A DNA stretch of 64,000 bases from Bacillus pseudomycoides (GCF_002582035.1 NZ_NUQE01000036.1:137012-201011); one strand, 5' to 3'. Positions 35,701 through 45,256 are shown, numbered from the stretch's first letter. Notes: generated by a model not told the origin, from the letters alone. Translations and numbers: made by a program.

Positions 35701-37389
35701 CTACATCTCCTCAGGCGCTTCCATCCCAAGTAAACGCAAACCTTCTTTCAACACAACTGCCACTGCATATACGAGCGCAAGTCTACTTTCTCTCTCTGCA
35801 TTTTCTTCTAAAATACGAACGTTACCGTAATATTTATTAAATGCTTGCGCCACATCTAGTAAATATTTTGCAATATGAGATGGCTCGTATTTAGCAAACG
35901 CTGTTTCAATGACTTGCGGAAAGCGATGAAGCAGTTTTATTATTGTCCAGCTTATATCATCTGTTAACTGTAATTCTTGTTTCTCAATATCTATATCGCC
36001 CTTTTTCAATAATGAACAAGTACGCGCATGTGTGTATTGTACGTATGGTCCTGTTTCTCCTTCAAATTTCAGCATATTTTCAAGCGAAAATTCGATATTA
36101 TGCATGCGTTCATTTTTCAAATCATGGAAAATAATTGCACCAACGCCGACCTGTCTCGCTACTTCATCTTTCTTCTTTAAGTTCGGATTCTTTTCTTCAA
36201 TATTTTGCTGCGCTAGTGAGATTGCTTCTTCTAACACCTCTTCTAGTAAAACAACTTTTCCTTTACGAGTAGACATTTTCTTACCATCTTTTAAAATAAG
36301 TCCAAACGGAACGTGAGACATACCTTCTACCCACTCAAATCCTAATTTCTTTAATACAGTGAAGAATTGTGAAAAATGCAAGCTTTGTTCTTCCCCAACG
36401 ACATATAATGCTTTATCAAATTCATACGTATTTTGGCGATATAATGCCGCTGTTAAATCACGCGTTGCATAAAGAGTAGCACCATCTGACTTTTTAATTA
36501 AACATGGCGGCATTCCTTCTGCCTCTAAATTTACAACTTGTGCCCCATCAGATTCTTCTAATAAGTGATGTTCTTCTAGAAGGGAAACAAGATCATCCAT
36601 TTTATCATTATAGAATGCCTCACCTTGGAAGTTTGAGAATTCTACGCCAAGCAGTTCATAAATACGAGAGAACTCTTTTAAAGATTCGTGACGGAACCAG
36701 TTCCATAAATATACGGCTTCTTCGTTGTGATTCTCTAAATTCTTAAACCAGGCACGCCCTTCTTCTTCTAACTCTGGATGTATTTTTACTTCCTCATGAA
36801 AACGTACGTATAACTTAAATAGCTCACGAATTGGGTCTTCTCTTACAAGCTCTTCATTGCCCCATTTTTTATAAGCAGTGATTAGTTTCCCAAACTGTGT
36901 TCCCCAATCACCAACGTAGTTAATACCGACAACTTCGTAACCACATTTTTCAGATATATGCTTTAATGCATTTCCAATCATTGTAGAACGTAAATGCCCC
37001 ATCGAAAATGGTTTAGCGATATTAGGAGAAGAATAGTCAATCACAACTGTTTTTTCTTGCCCAAAGTACAGTCGTCCGTATTCTTCCTTTTCATCTAGAA
37101 TTTCACATAACACTTCATTACTTACGGTTTGACGATCAAAGAATACATTTACATATGGCCCAACCGCTTCCACTTTTGTAAAGAATGGGTGAGATAATTT
37201 GTCTGCTAATTCCTGCGCAATAACTGCTGGTGCTTTTTTATATTGTTTTGCTAATGTGAAACAAGGAAAAGCAGCATCTCCAAACTCATCTTGCTTTGGT
37301 GTTTCAATTAAAGCGGCAATTTGTTGTAGGGATAAATCTAGTTCTAATACATCGAATACATGCTCTGCAAACTTCATTTTATATTCCAT
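35701..37389 (-). CDS. argS2: Arginyl-tRNA synthetase, second copy
   Basis: 562 residues, class Ia. The ArgRS form of the HIGH motif is SSPNIAKPFSMGHLRST (about 118-134), the KMSKS-like loop is KKMSTRKGKVV, and the C-terminal helical anticodon domain is present; the N-terminal Add-1 domain covers about 1-110. AAGGAGGAAG precedes ATG 37389. The transcript starts at a T-box reading Arg CGC; a bcr1 repeat has been inserted between the T-box and the gene. A primary argS should lie elsewhere in the genome. Confidence 0.93.
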   Translation of the reverse strand: MEYKMKFAEHVFDVLELDLSLQQIAALIETPKQDEFGDAAFPCFTLAKQYKKAPAVIAQELADKLSHPFFTKVEAVGPYVNVFFDRQTVSNEVLCEILDEKEEYGRLYFGQEKTVVIDYSSPNIAKPFSMGHLRSTMIGNALKHISEKCGYEVVGINYVGDWGTQFGKLITAYKKWGNEELVREDPIRELFKLYVRFHEEVKIHPELEEEGRAWFKNLENHNEEAVYLWNWFRHESLKEFSRIYELLGVEFSNFQGEAFYNDKMDDLVSLLEEHHLLEESDGAQVVNLEAEGMPPCLIKKSDGATLYATRDLTAALYRQNTYEFDKALYVVGEEQSLHFSQFFTVLKKLGFEWVEGMSHVPFGLILKDGKKMSTRKGKVVLLEEVLEEAISLAQQNIEEKNPNLKKKDEVARQVGVGAIIFHDLKNERMHNIEFSLENMLKFEGETGPYVQYTHARTCSLLKKGDIDIEKQELQLTDDISWTIIKLLHRFPQVIETAFAKYEPSHIAKYLLDVAQAFNKYYGNVRILEENAERESRLALVYAVAVVLKEGLRLLGMEAPEEM

Positions 37390-37405
37390 TAGTATCTTCC
37401 TCCTT

Positions 37406-37548
37406 TTTATCCTGCTATTCGCGAACAGTAACCCGCACCCCTCAAACCGAAGAAGATAGGTCGGAGATAACCGCTAGCATGCGCCCGATTGAACGGGCTT
37501 TCCATCAGTAGGGAATAAAACACTCCACTGATGAAAGTTTCACTTTAT
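37406..37548 (+). repeat. bcr1 repeat inside the argS2 leader
   Basis: 143 bp from TTTATCCTGCTATTCGCG to TTTCACTTTAT. It abuts the argS2 ribosome site on one side and the T-box terminator on the other. Confidence 0.82.
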
Positions 37549-37551
37549 CCA

Positions 37552-37790
37552 CAAAAAAACTCGCCTCTTTTCTAAAAAAAGAGACGAGTTTACACCCGTG
37601 GTACCACCCTTGTTGTTCGCAACGAACCACTTTCCCGTTTATAACGAGGTTAGGGATCCCCGGCTTACTCTACTATTCCGTTCAAGCAGCATCTCCGAAG
37701 TGCGCTTCATTATTTTCTTTGCACTAGGCTTCCACCATCCCTAGCTCGCTATCGCTTCTGAAAATAATTACTCTCTTCATCTAAGATTTT
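37552..37790 (-). ncRNA. T-box riboswitch of argS2, Arg (CGC) specifier
   Basis: Core AGGGTGGTACCACGGGTG (37592-37609) and terminator AACTCG-CTCTTTT hairpin (37558-37590) with a T7 tail. Stem I pairs AUUAUUUUC with GAAAAUAAU; the specifier loop GAAGCGCA places CGC at 37702-37704. Confidence 0.88.
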
Positions 37791-37811
37791 CTATGCAATT
37801 TATTATAGTCT

Positions 37812-37839
37812 ATTATACAGATTGTCTGACAATTAGCAA
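37812..37839 (-). promoter_or_regulatory. Sigma-A promoter of argS2
   Basis: TATAAT (37812-37817) with TTGCTA 16 bp upstream (37834-37839), overlapping the stop codon of the preceding methyltransferase gene. A second -10-like TATAAT lies 10 bp downstream (37802-37807). Confidence 0.6.
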
Positions 37840-38609
37840 GTTTCAATTACACCAAAATGAAATTTTGCGCTTTTTCGTTTATATACAAAGAAATTATGCT
37901 TTTCAAAGCGTGTACTACGAAAATGATCCTTTAACACAACACGTTTTCTCGCTACACGCTTAGCCTGTTCAATTGTTTCATCCGTAATATCGTTGTACAG
38001 CGCAAAATGTTTTAAACTGCGTATACCGTCTGACTCCAATACTGTTTCTTCAAACATTGGGTCTAAATACACTATATCATAACAATTCTCTGCACATCGC
38101 TGTAAAAAGGTTAAATGCTCCGTATGCTTCACTGTAATTCGTTGCATTGCTCCATTTATTTCTGTCACACCCGCATTCCATTGCTGAAGGCCTTTCTCAA
38201 TCAAATATGCCATATAGCGGTTGCCTTCTACTCCAGTGACTTGTCCTGCTTCTCCTACAGCATAACTTGCAACGATGCTATCCGATGCCATACCTAGTGT
38301 GCAATCCAATACTTCCATTCCTTCTTCTAGCTGTGCGGCTTGCAGAAAAGGATCATGTTCACCACGCATTAACCGCTTTACGCGAAACATTGCTGAATTT
38401 GGATGAAAAAAGAACGATTCTTCCGTTCCTTGCGGATAAATCGCTAAACGATTTTTCCCAACAACAAGTACATCTTGTTTATATTGCTCATGTAATTCAT
38501 AAATAGGACGGTCATTTCTCACAAGAAAAGAACTTTGCAAATCTGTTGCTATTTTTTCAGCATATGTGGTCATCTCTTTATTTGTTCGTCCTGCTGTCGT
38601 TACAATCAT
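37833..38609 (-). CDS. Class I SAM-dependent methyltransferase (YpiP/RsmJ-like)
   Basis: 258 residues, Rossmann-fold methyltransferase. Motif I is degenerate, LDCTLGMASDSIVASYAVG (about 98-116); the catalytic region is DIVYLDPMFEE (D-P-M-F, like the D-P-x-F/Y of RsmJ and DUF548 proteins), pointing to a base or rRNA target. It follows the brxA family gene in B. subtilis-like order. The start has a GAGGTGACAG site. The exact substrate is unknown. Confidence 0.8.
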   Translation of the reverse strand: MIVTTAGRTNKEMTTYAEKIATDLQSSFLVRNDRPIYELHEQYKQDVLVVGKNRLAIYPQGTEESFFFHPNSAMFRVKRLMRGEHDPFLQAAQLEEGMEVLDCTLGMASDSIVASYAVGEAGQVTGVEGNRYMAYLIEKGLQQWNAGVTEINGAMQRITVKHTEHLTFLQRCAENCYDIVYLDPMFEETVLESDGIRSLKHFALYNDITDETIEQAKRVARKRVVLKDHFRSTRFEKHNFFVYKRKSAKFHFGVIETC

Positions 38610-38629
38610 TCTGTCACCTCATTATAAAG

Positions 38630-38656
38630 AAAAAGGGAGAAAATTTCTCCCTTTTT
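38630..38656. terminator. Stem-loop overlapping the brxA stop
   Basis: AAAAAGGGAGAAA/TTTCTCCCTTTTT stem with minimal loop between the brxA and methyltransferase genes. Confidence 0.8.
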
Positions 38657-39089
38657 AGCAGTGCTTTTCAAAAGCTTGTTCTAAGTTATTAATAATTTCT
38701 TCCATTGTTGCACCTTCAATTTCATGACGGTGAATAAAGTGAACGACTTCTTTACCTTTTAATAGTGCCATAGATGGTGAAGATGGCGGGATATCATCAA
38801 AGTAAGAACGCATCATTGCTGTCGCTTCTTTATCTTGACCTGCAAATACAGTTACAAGATTGTCAGGTTGCTTCTCAGAACGTACAACCGCTTGACCTGC
38901 TGATGGGCGCGCTAGGCCTGCCGCACAACCACAAACAGAGTTCACAACAACTAATGTAGTCCCTTCTGCATTTTCCATATATTCTTGCACATTTTCTGCT
39001 GTTGTTAATTCTTTAAATCCTGCGCGTACTAATTCTTGACGCATTGGAATTACCATTTGGCGCATATATTCTTCGTATGCATTTGTCAT
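38655..39089 (-). CDS. Bacilliredoxin BrxA/BrxB (YphP/YqiW family)
   Basis: 144 residues. Removes bacillithiol from mixed disulfides on oxidised proteins. The catalytic C-G-C motif is Cys53-Gly-Cys55 in VVVNSVCGCAAGLARP. Synteny with ypiP and ypgR suggests the YphP (BrxA) orthologue, but the paralogue YqiW cannot be ruled out by sequence memory. The start is ATG 39089 behind AAGGAGAGAT; the ORF extends nine codons further. Confidence 0.9.
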   Translation of the reverse strand: MTNAYEEYMRQMVIPMRQELVRAGFKELTTAENVQEYMENAEGTTLVVVNSVCGCAAGLARPSAGQAVVRSEKQPDNLVTVFAGQDKEATAMMRSYFDDIPPSSPSMALLKGKEVVHFIHRHEIEGATMEEIINNLEQAFEKHC

Positions 39090-39173
39090 GTTACTAATCT
39101 CTCCTTCAACTTTCATTCCAGATTCATCATATCATGCTCTAATAATAGACGCAAAAGAAACATAATGACTTTC

Positions 39174-39557
39174 TTATTTTTTCCTCGGAAGTTCGCAAAC
39201 CCCGTCTTTGCAATGTCCGACAGGGACAATTCCTCTTCTCTCGGCAATATAATCATATAAAAATTGACCAAAACCAAAAAGCATCGATAATTTAATAAAT
39301 GGTACGATTGCCCAGTATGCAGGAATTGCTTTCGCTAAAACATCTACACTTTTAATGCCTTTATACCAACGACTATCTTTATAAATATACAGCTGTTTCT
39401 CCATATTTTGCTGCATCTCTTCTGATAAGCAATATTGCTGAACAATTTCTTCTTCGCGAAAAGAGACAAATTTGATTTTCCCCTTTTTATCTAGTTCTTT
39501 CGTTCGATTTGCAACCTTTGTACACATCGGGCACCAGCTATCATAAAAAACAAGCAT
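39174..39557 (-). CDS. DCC-family (DUF393) thiol-disulfide oxidoreductase-like protein
   Basis: 127 residues. The D-x-x-C-x-x-C signature appears as YDSWCPMC (4-11), followed by a thioredoxin-like fold and a C-terminal hydrophobic helix with ERRGIVPVGHCKDGVCELPRKK. The ribosome site AAAGGAG lies inside the last codons of the upstream ypgR-like gene, so the two are co-transcribed. No defined substrate. Confidence 0.83.
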   Translation of the reverse strand: MLVFYDSWCPMCTKVANRTKELDKKGKIKFVSFREEEIVQQYCLSEEMQQNMEKQLYIYKDSRWYKGIKSVDVLAKAIPAYWAIVPFIKLSMLFGFGQFLYDYIAERRGIVPVGHCKDGVCELPRKK

Positions 39558-39562
39558 GGCTA

Positions 39563-40690
39563 TTATTCTCCTTTTCGATACTCCGTCATTTGCTTCCAAA
39601 CAGAACCTTTCGCTTCTTCTCCGCCTTCAATACGTTCAAGGGCTAAGCGAGCTTGCATCGCTACCTCAAATTCTGGATCTTCCTGTGCTATGCGAAGTGC
39701 TGGAACTGCACTTTCATCACCAATTTCAAATAAGAACATTGCCGCACGCCAACGTACAAGTTTACTTGGATCTTTTAACGATTTAATCATCACAAACATT
39801 GCTGCTGGATCACCGATATCTGATAGGCAGTCACCTGCTGTACGGCGTACGCTTACTGACCTGTCAAGCAATGCTTTATATAGTAAAGGTAATACAGCAT
39901 CACCTTTTACCATTCCTAAATAAGCTGTTGCTAGGCGGCGAATGGATACTTTTTCATCTTCTAACGCTTTCTTCAGTACAGGGATATCTTCTTCTGTTGG
40001 ATCCATTTGTTCAAGTGCCGCATAACGTTTTGTCCAATCAGAATCATTCATCATTTCCTCTGTTACTTTATATGGCTGACGTTTTGTAATCGTTACTTCA
40101 TTTGCTCCTGCTTGTTGTAATAATTCTTGTACAATCGCATCTACACGATCAGCTGGATATGCCGCAACAATTTCTTCCATAACTTCTTTCCCAATGTCTT
40201 CAAAGTCACCGTAGCGTGTACTTTGCTCAACCCACTTACGTTCTTTTACAACATTTGGCGCAGACATTTGCACTTTCATAATTGCTTCTTTAAAGCGATC
40301 TGGCAATCCAACTCGTTCCTCTGTTGTACCATCTGTTAACTTCACTTGCATAGGAATAGTAAAGAACATTTGAATAAATACTTTTACTTCCCCAAAATGC
40401 GCATTGGCTTCTTTTTCACTCTCCGTTGCTACTTCTTCCCCAAATACAGCACGTACTTGCTGTAAAATATGTTTCCAGTCATATTTTGCATTACGCTCTA
40501 CCGCTAAAAAGTCCGCAACGTGATACACACCTTTAATACCTTCAATTTGTAAAATTTGCTGCACTCTTTCCGGAGCTTCCCCCATATTATTACGTGTATA
40601 ATTATTACGTGCTCCTGATGGTAACACTTCATTTAAAATAACTTTCATTGTATTTGGACTTGGTGTCGGTTCAATTCCTTTAATCTTCAC
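39563..40690 (-). CDS. YpgR / conserved virulence factor C-like protein: NifU-N scaffold domain plus HEAT repeats
   Basis: 375 residues. The N-terminal ~90 residues (TPSPNTMKVILNEVLPSGARNNYT) match the Nfu/NifU N-terminal scaffold domain. The C-terminal half has HEAT-like repeats of the form VRRTAGDCLSDIGDPAA ... VRWRAAMFLFEIGDESA. S. aureus CvfC affects virulence and gene expression by an unclear route. It is followed by the DUF393 gene with 5 bp spacing and is the promoter-proximal gene of that unit. Confidence 0.85.
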   Translation of the reverse strand: MKIKGIEPTPSPNTMKVILNEVLPSGARNNYTRNNMGEAPERVQQILQIEGIKGVYHVADFLAVERNAKYDWKHILQQVRAVFGEEVATESEKEANAHFGEVKVFIQMFFTIPMQVKLTDGTTEERVGLPDRFKEAIMKVQMSAPNVVKERKWVEQSTRYGDFEDIGKEVMEEIVAAYPADRVDAIVQELLQQAGANEVTITKRQPYKVTEEMMNDSDWTKRYAALEQMDPTEEDIPVLKKALEDEKVSIRRLATAYLGMVKGDAVLPLLYKALLDRSVSVRRTAGDCLSDIGDPAAMFVMIKSLKDPSKLVRWRAAMFLFEIGDESAVPALRIAQEDPEFEVAMQARLALERIEGGEEAKGSVWKQMTEYRKGE

Positions 40691-40753
40691 GAATATTGTC
40701 TCTCCTTTATTGCTGTTCTTAGCTGTATTGTAACATGTTCTGAAATAAGACTC

Positions 40754-41101
40754 CTACTGAGGTGCTTGCTCTTTTTTCTTCTCTAAAAAAGTAATTCTTT
40801 CAATAACAACTTCTGTCTTATATATTCTTTTTCCACTTTCATTATTGTATTGACTCGTATGAATATGCCCGGTTATACCAACAAGTGCTCCTTTTTTGCA
40901 GTATATCGTTACATTTTCCGCTGATTTTCGCCAAATCAAACAGTTAATGAAATCAGCTTGCTGCTCCCCTAAGCTGTTACGAAACCCTCTATTTACTGCC
41001 ACACAAAGACGCGCATAAGCAATCCCTTGCTTTGTATAATATAATTCTGGATCTTTTGTTAATCTACCGATTAATACTACTCGATTCATCATACGATTCA
41101 T
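40754..41101 (-). CDS. ssbB: Short single-stranded DNA-binding protein (SsbB/YwpH-like)
   Basis: 115 residues: one OB-fold (NRVVLIGRLTKDPELYYTKQGIAYARLCVAVNR ... DFINCLIWRKSAENV) with no Gln/Pro-rich acidic C-terminal tail, so it lacks the partner-binding tip of SsbA. This matches SsbB, used during natural competence to protect incoming single-stranded DNA. AGAGGTGAA precedes ATG 41101; the longer frame to 41224 begins inside a terminator and is not used. The competence assignment is from family knowledge. Confidence 0.85.
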   Translation of the reverse strand: MNRMMNRVVLIGRLTKDPELYYTKQGIAYARLCVAVNRGFRNSLGEQQADFINCLIWRKSAENVTIYCKKGALVGITGHIHTSQYNNESGKRIYKTEVVIERITFLEKKKEQAPQ

Positions 41102-41207
41102 TTCACCTCTTCTTTTTTCTTTATTGTAGAAAAAAAGAAGAGTGCCGTAAAAAACATAAAAAGATATTTTTGTATAAAAAAACTCATTTTTGTCTTTATA
41201 AAATACC

Positions 41208-41261
41208 AAAAAGAAATCCTGCATGATACAAACATGCAGGATTTCTTTACTTTAATCATTT
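41208..41261. repeat. Direct repeat, left boundary of the tyramine island (terminator copy 1)
   Basis: Shares a 38-bp identical block with 47251-47288, followed by five mostly different bases and the identical TTTAATCATTT. It contains a GAAATCCTGCATG stem-loop terminator and, on the minus strand, the codons AAT GAT TAA that end the Bax-inhibitor gene at the other boundary. Confidence 0.9.
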
Positions 41262-41408
41262 AATTCATCAGTATCGAAAAAAAGGAATATTCTTGTTTCT
41301 AAACATTATAATTATGTAAACGTCTATACACTAATATAGAGTAAGTATAGGCATATGAACTCAACTTAGCTAAGTCCTTACAATAGATTTCAAGGAGAAA
41401 ATGTCCGG

Positions 41409-41612
41409 ATGACAAACAAGAAGTTTCATGAAGAGTTTTAAAAAATAGTTGTTGAATTATATTGTTCAGGACGACCTGTTAAGGAATTAGGCAGCAAGTA
41501 TGTTGTATCAGAAATAACCGCTTATAAATGGATGAAAACATATTCTCTTATTACATCCGTTAATGAAAAAGAAATATTTCAGCTAAAAGAAGAAAATAAC
41601 ATTAAAAAAGCG
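41409..41612 (+). pseudogene. IS3-family transposase OrfA fragment (nonsense-mutated, truncated)
   Basis: Reads MTNKKFHEEF then a TAA, then KIVVELYCSGRPVKELGSKY and VSEITAYKWMKTYS in the same frame: the N-terminal helix-turn-helix of IS150/IS3-type OrfA proteins. The coiled-coil part stops at about 41612 and no OrfB follows. It sits in the ~560-bp gap between ssbB and tyrS2 and is a relic of an insertion sequence at the island edge. Confidence 0.8.
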
Positions 41613-41662
41613 TTTCCACGACGTAAGCATAATGAATTCCCACTGTCACCTATAACACTACC

Positions 41663-42925
41663 CTATTTTCCCAGCTTTACTAAGCTGTAACTCTTTTTAC
41701 CTTTACGGATAATAATAAATCTTCCATCAAATGAATTTTCTACCGTAACATCTGTATTTACATCTGTTACTTTGTCTCCATTCATCAAAATAGCTCCATT
41801 ATTAATATCTTCTCTTGCTTGGCGTCTAGAAGGTTCAATTCCTAAATCTACTAACCACTCGACAATATTTTTTGTTTCCTTTGCAGCATGGAAAGTTGGC
41901 ATATCTTTAAAGCCTTGTTCAATTTCATCCGCAGTTAACGCTTTAATATCCCCACTAAATAATGCTTCTGTAATTTTTACTGCTTGTAAAAATGCATTCT
42001 CACTATGAACAAACTTCGTCATTTCTTCTGCTAATACTTTTTGCGCTTCGCGTTTATGAGGCTCTGTTTGAACCTTAACCGCTAATTCATCAATTCTATC
42101 TTTCGTTAAGAATGTGAAGAATTTTAAGTATTTCACTACATCGCGATCATCTGTGTTTACCCAGAACTGGTAGAATTCAAATGGTGTTGTTTTTTCAGGA
42201 TCTAACCAAATCGCGCCTCCTGCTGTCTTACCAAACTTTGTGCCGTCTGCCTTTAATAGTAAAGGTATTGTTAATCCAAATACTTTTGCATCTGATCCTT
42301 CTTTTTTACGAATTAAGTCTAAACCGCTTGTAATATTACCCCATTGGTCACTGCCGCCAATTTGTAATTGTACATCTTCGTGTTTGTATAAGTGATGAAA
42401 GTCCATAGCTTGTAGAATTTGATATGAAAATTCTGTAAATGAAATCCCACTCTCTAATCGACTTGCTACGATATCTTTTGCTAACATCGTATTCACACTA
42501 AAATTCTTACCGTAATCGCGTAAAAACTCAAGGATGCTTACTTCATGCGTCCAATCGTAGTTATTTACCATTTTCACTTTACTATTACCACCAAAGTCAA
42601 ATAACTTTTTCATTTGTGCCGTCAATGCCTCAACATTATGTTGTACTTGTCCTAATGTCTGTAATTGACGTTCTGTTTGACGTCCACTTGGATCACCAAT
42701 TGTTCCCGTTGCTCCTCCAATTAAAATAACTGGATGATGCCCTTCTAATTGGAAACGTTTCATCATCATAAACGGGATTAAGTGTCCAATATGCATACTA
42801 TCACCCGTTGGATCTACCCCACAGTACAGGGAAATTTTTTTCTCATTTACTAATTCACGTAACCCTTCTTCATCTGTTTGTTGGTTGATAGCATTACGCC
42901 ATTCTAATTCATCAATGATGTTCAT
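41663..42925 (-). CDS. tyrS2: Tyrosyl-tRNA synthetase, second copy linked to tyrosine decarboxylase
   Basis: 420 residues, class Ic. HIGH motif HIGH at 45-48 (DPTGDSMHIGHLIPF), tyrosine-binding region YQILQAMDF and GGSDQWGNI, a KMSKS-like KFGKT loop, and a C-terminal S4-like domain (PSRRQAREDINNGAILMNGD). Downstream of the decarboxylase and permease genes on the same strand; in enterococcal tyramine clusters a tyrS gene likewise accompanies tdc and tyrP. The leader between tdc and this gene holds a decayed T-box. GAAAGGGG precedes the ATG. Confidence 0.93.
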   Translation of the reverse strand: MNIIDELEWRNAINQQTDEEGLRELVNEKKISLYCGVDPTGDSMHIGHLIPFMMMKRFQLEGHHPVILIGGATGTIGDPSGRQTERQLQTLGQVQHNVEALTAQMKKLFDFGGNSKVKMVNNYDWTHEVSILEFLRDYGKNFSVNTMLAKDIVASRLESGISFTEFSYQILQAMDFHHLYKHEDVQLQIGGSDQWGNITSGLDLIRKKEGSDAKVFGLTIPLLLKADGTKFGKTAGGAIWLDPEKTTPFEFYQFWVNTDDRDVVKYLKFFTFLTKDRIDELAVKVQTEPHKREAQKVLAEEMTKFVHSENAFLQAVKITEALFSGDIKALTADEIEQGFKDMPTFHAAKETKNIVEWLVDLGIEPSRRQAREDINNGAILMNGDKVTDVNTDVTVENSFDGRFIIIRKGKKSYSLVKLGK

Positions 42926-42980
42926 GCTTTTCTAACCCCTTTCATTTTTAATAATTGACTTTTTTAGTTTGTCTAAAAAC

Positions 42981-43080
42981 AAAAGTCCCTATGTCTAAAA
43001 AATACATAAGGACCATTCTTAATCGTATTATCACCCAGATTGTACCATTAATACTGCTCTCAGCAATATTATCGATAGCT
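42981..43080 (-). ncRNA. Degenerate, truncated T-box-like leader of tyrS2
   Basis: The minus strand has CTGGGTGATAATACG (core at 43024-43036, 9 of 13 matches to GGGTGGTACCGCG by eye) and then a terminator GTCCTTATGT/ACATAGGGAC with a T-rich tail (42981-43013). Only about 100 bases separate this from the tdc stop, too short for a normal stem I, and I could not place a Tyr specifier. Confidence 0.45.
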
Positions 43081-43115
43081 ACTTTGCTTCTTCAACGTAT
43101 ATCGTATACTGCATC

Positions 43116-45002
43116 TTAAACAGATGTCTCATCATTACTTTTCTTTTCCACATTGTAAATGATTTCAAGCTTCTCTTGAATTGCGCTTTCAATCTTACTA
43201 GCGTATTCATCGAATACTTCTTTATTATGAGCGTACGGAGATAATGCACAAGCTCGTAGTATTGTTACTTTTCTTTCCTTATCCCATTCTTCTTCACTAA
43301 ATCCAAGACTTTTCACATATGGAAGTGGGCTGTTTCCATAGTCAGGGATAGCAAAATCTGTATGAGAAGTGATAAATTCATTGTGATATATATTCCCTTT
43401 AACGTAAGAAGCTTCACCAAAGAAATCATGATTTAATTTGTTCATTTTTGTTAAATCTGTGTTTCCTTCTTCATTAAACACATAGTCAACCATATTAAAG
43501 TCAGGTTTTGTTAATGGATAAACATTAATCGTTTTATCTCCAACTTTAAATTGTTTATCCTGTAAAAAATGATAAAAACGGTAAGCTCCTTCAATACTTG
43601 CACCAAGTAATTTTCCATAACCAGTCACGTTTAATGGTAATACTTTATGGGCTGTCCAAACTGAGGCTGCAGTTGCCCCTGCTTTTGAACCTTCAAGCAT
43701 ATATGCACCAAGTAATGCAGGAATATCGGCTCCCTTTTCAAACACATATGTTGCAAAGTAAGAAATTACGTCACGCATTCTAATATCTTTTACTACAATC
43801 CCACCAGCAGAGTAAGGGATATACCCCATTTTATGTGGATCAATTGTAATTGTTTCTGTTTGGTTCATTGCTTTAAATGAATGATAAATTTCTTTTGTTA
43901 ACCATTCACATTTTTCACTGAAGATGTTGTATTTTGCGTACACTTTTTCGATTTGATCCCATTCGATAAATTCGTTATTTTCATCTAAGAAAATAGATCG
44001 AGCATACCCACCATAAGCAGCATCTATATGAATGTAAAAATAAATACCCTCTTTTGCTAATTTTTCACGCAGCTCAACAATTTTATCAATACGATCTACT
44101 TGTCCTTCTTCTGTTGTACCAATAACGCCTACCACACCAAGAATAGGTATTTTTTCTGCAACCAATTCTCGGATTTTTTCTTCGAGTTTGCCAATGTCCA
44201 TTCGATAGTTATGATCAACATCAATTGCTTCCACATTATCTAGGCCAATACCAATAATATCCGCTGATTTTAGCCAAGAATAGTGTTTTGTTTGTGGAAT
44301 CAACCATTTACCCAGCTCTTGTAGATGTTGACCACTACGCGCAGAATGTGCTTTTATGTCATCAATTTTTTCAGGAATTTTTTCTATAATATCTAATATC
44401 TCTTCTGTAGTCATGTTTAATAATTCCCAATCTGATTTATTTTCCACTAATTGGGGAGCTACTTCTTTAACCGCTAAAGGAAGAGATTTCATGTTTCTTG
44501 CATACCAAAGGCCTTCTAGATTAGCAATCGAACCATCCGCACAAATATGCCCCCAACTCTCACCTTTTTTATAGCTCATAAGAGCAGCAAATTCATGTCC
44601 TACTTCTTCTTCCATTTGAGAAGTGGCAGGTGAAGATTCATATGCCACGTTATTCCCATTCCATAACATTGCAGCTGTATACCCAATAATAGCTGGCATT
44701 AATGTTTCGGAATTCATATGTCCCCAAAACCGCCCAGCCGAATGCCACGGTAATGAATTGGTACGAAGTTTTGATGATAATAAATCCATTACACTGCGGA
44801 TATGATCTGCCGTTTCTTCAAAACTTTGTGAACTTTTATCTTGCGGAGTAATTACTGGTAAATCTTGTGGTTGGTAATTTTGACGCCAACCTACATGTTC
44901 ATCTACCATTTTGATTAACAGCTCTTTAAATAAGTCGGCATTTTCACCTTTATCACCTAAGAATAGTGCTTTTAAATTAATATCCGGAATTTTATAGTTC
45001 AT
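43116..45002 (-). CDS. tdc: Tyrosine decarboxylase (PLP-dependent)
   Basis: 628 residues. Converts tyrosine to tyramine and CO2, consuming a proton. It matches the enterococcal/lactobacillal TDC family nearly block by block: WRQNYxPQDxPVI, [46 protein letters not shown] with His240, [17 protein letters not shown], and the PLP lysine Lys391 in [16 protein letters not shown]. Lies between the permease gene and tyrS2 and probably co-transcribed with both, although a bcr1 copy separates it from the permease. The start has TTTGGAGGAAATG. Activity toward phenylalanine or dopa is possible. Confidence 0.93.
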   Translation of the reverse strand: MNYKIPDINLKALFLGDKGENADLFKELLIKMVDEHVGWRQNYQPQDLPVITPQDKSSQSFEETADHIRSVMDLLSSKLRTNSLPWHSAGRFWGHMNSETLMPAIIGYTAAMLWNGNNVAYESSPATSQMEEEVGHEFAALMSYKKGESWGHICADGSIANLEGLWYARNMKSLPLAVKEVAPQLVENKSDWELLNMTTEEILDIIEKIPEKIDDIKAHSARSGQHLQELGKWLIPQTKHYSWLKSADIIGIGLDNVEAIDVDHNYRMDIGKLEEKIRELVAEKIPILGVVGVIGTTEEGQVDRIDKIVELREKLAKEGIYFYIHIDAAYGGYARSIFLDENNEFIEWDQIEKVYAKYNIFSEKCEWLTKEIYHSFKAMNQTETITIDPHKMGYIPYSAGGIVVKDIRMRDVISYFATYVFEKGADIPALLGAYMLEGSKAGATAASVWTAHKVLPLNVTGYGKLLGASIEGAYRFYHFLQDKQFKVGDKTINVYPLTKPDFNMVDYVFNEEGNTDLTKMNKLNHDFFGEASYVKGNIYHNEFITSHTDFAIPDYGNSPLPYVKSLGFSEEEWDKERKVTILRACALSPYAHNKEVFDEYASKIESAIQEKLEIIYNVEKKSNDETSV

Positions 45003-45098
45003 TTTTCATTTCCTCCAAATTATCTCAAATATTTTCCTAAGTAACTTCGATACAAAATACGTTATTATTTTTAGGTTTTACCGTACAAAAATTCACAC

Positions 45099-45256
45099 AT
45101 AAAGTGAAACTTTAATCAGTGGGGATTTTCTTCACTCCCCACTGATTATTAGTTGAACCAATCGGGTTTTTACGGGCAGTAATACTCCCACTTAACTTCT
45201 TTGCTTTCACCAAATTTTAAGATAGGAGTATTACTGCCCGCGAATAGCGGGATAAA
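45099..45256 (-). repeat. bcr1 repeat (158 bp) between tdc and the permease
   Basis: From ATAAAGTGAAACTTTAATC to AATAGCGGGATAAA. The central stretch differs from the other copies, with its own inverted repeat AGTAATACTCC/GGAGTATTACT. This 348-bp gap holds nothing else but the tdc promoter or leader. Confidence 0.83.

Noticed and set aside
41102-41224. N-terminal extension of SsbB to 41224
   Set aside because: It begins in the duplicated terminator, has no ribosome site, and the OB-fold starts at 41101 behind AGAGGTGAA.
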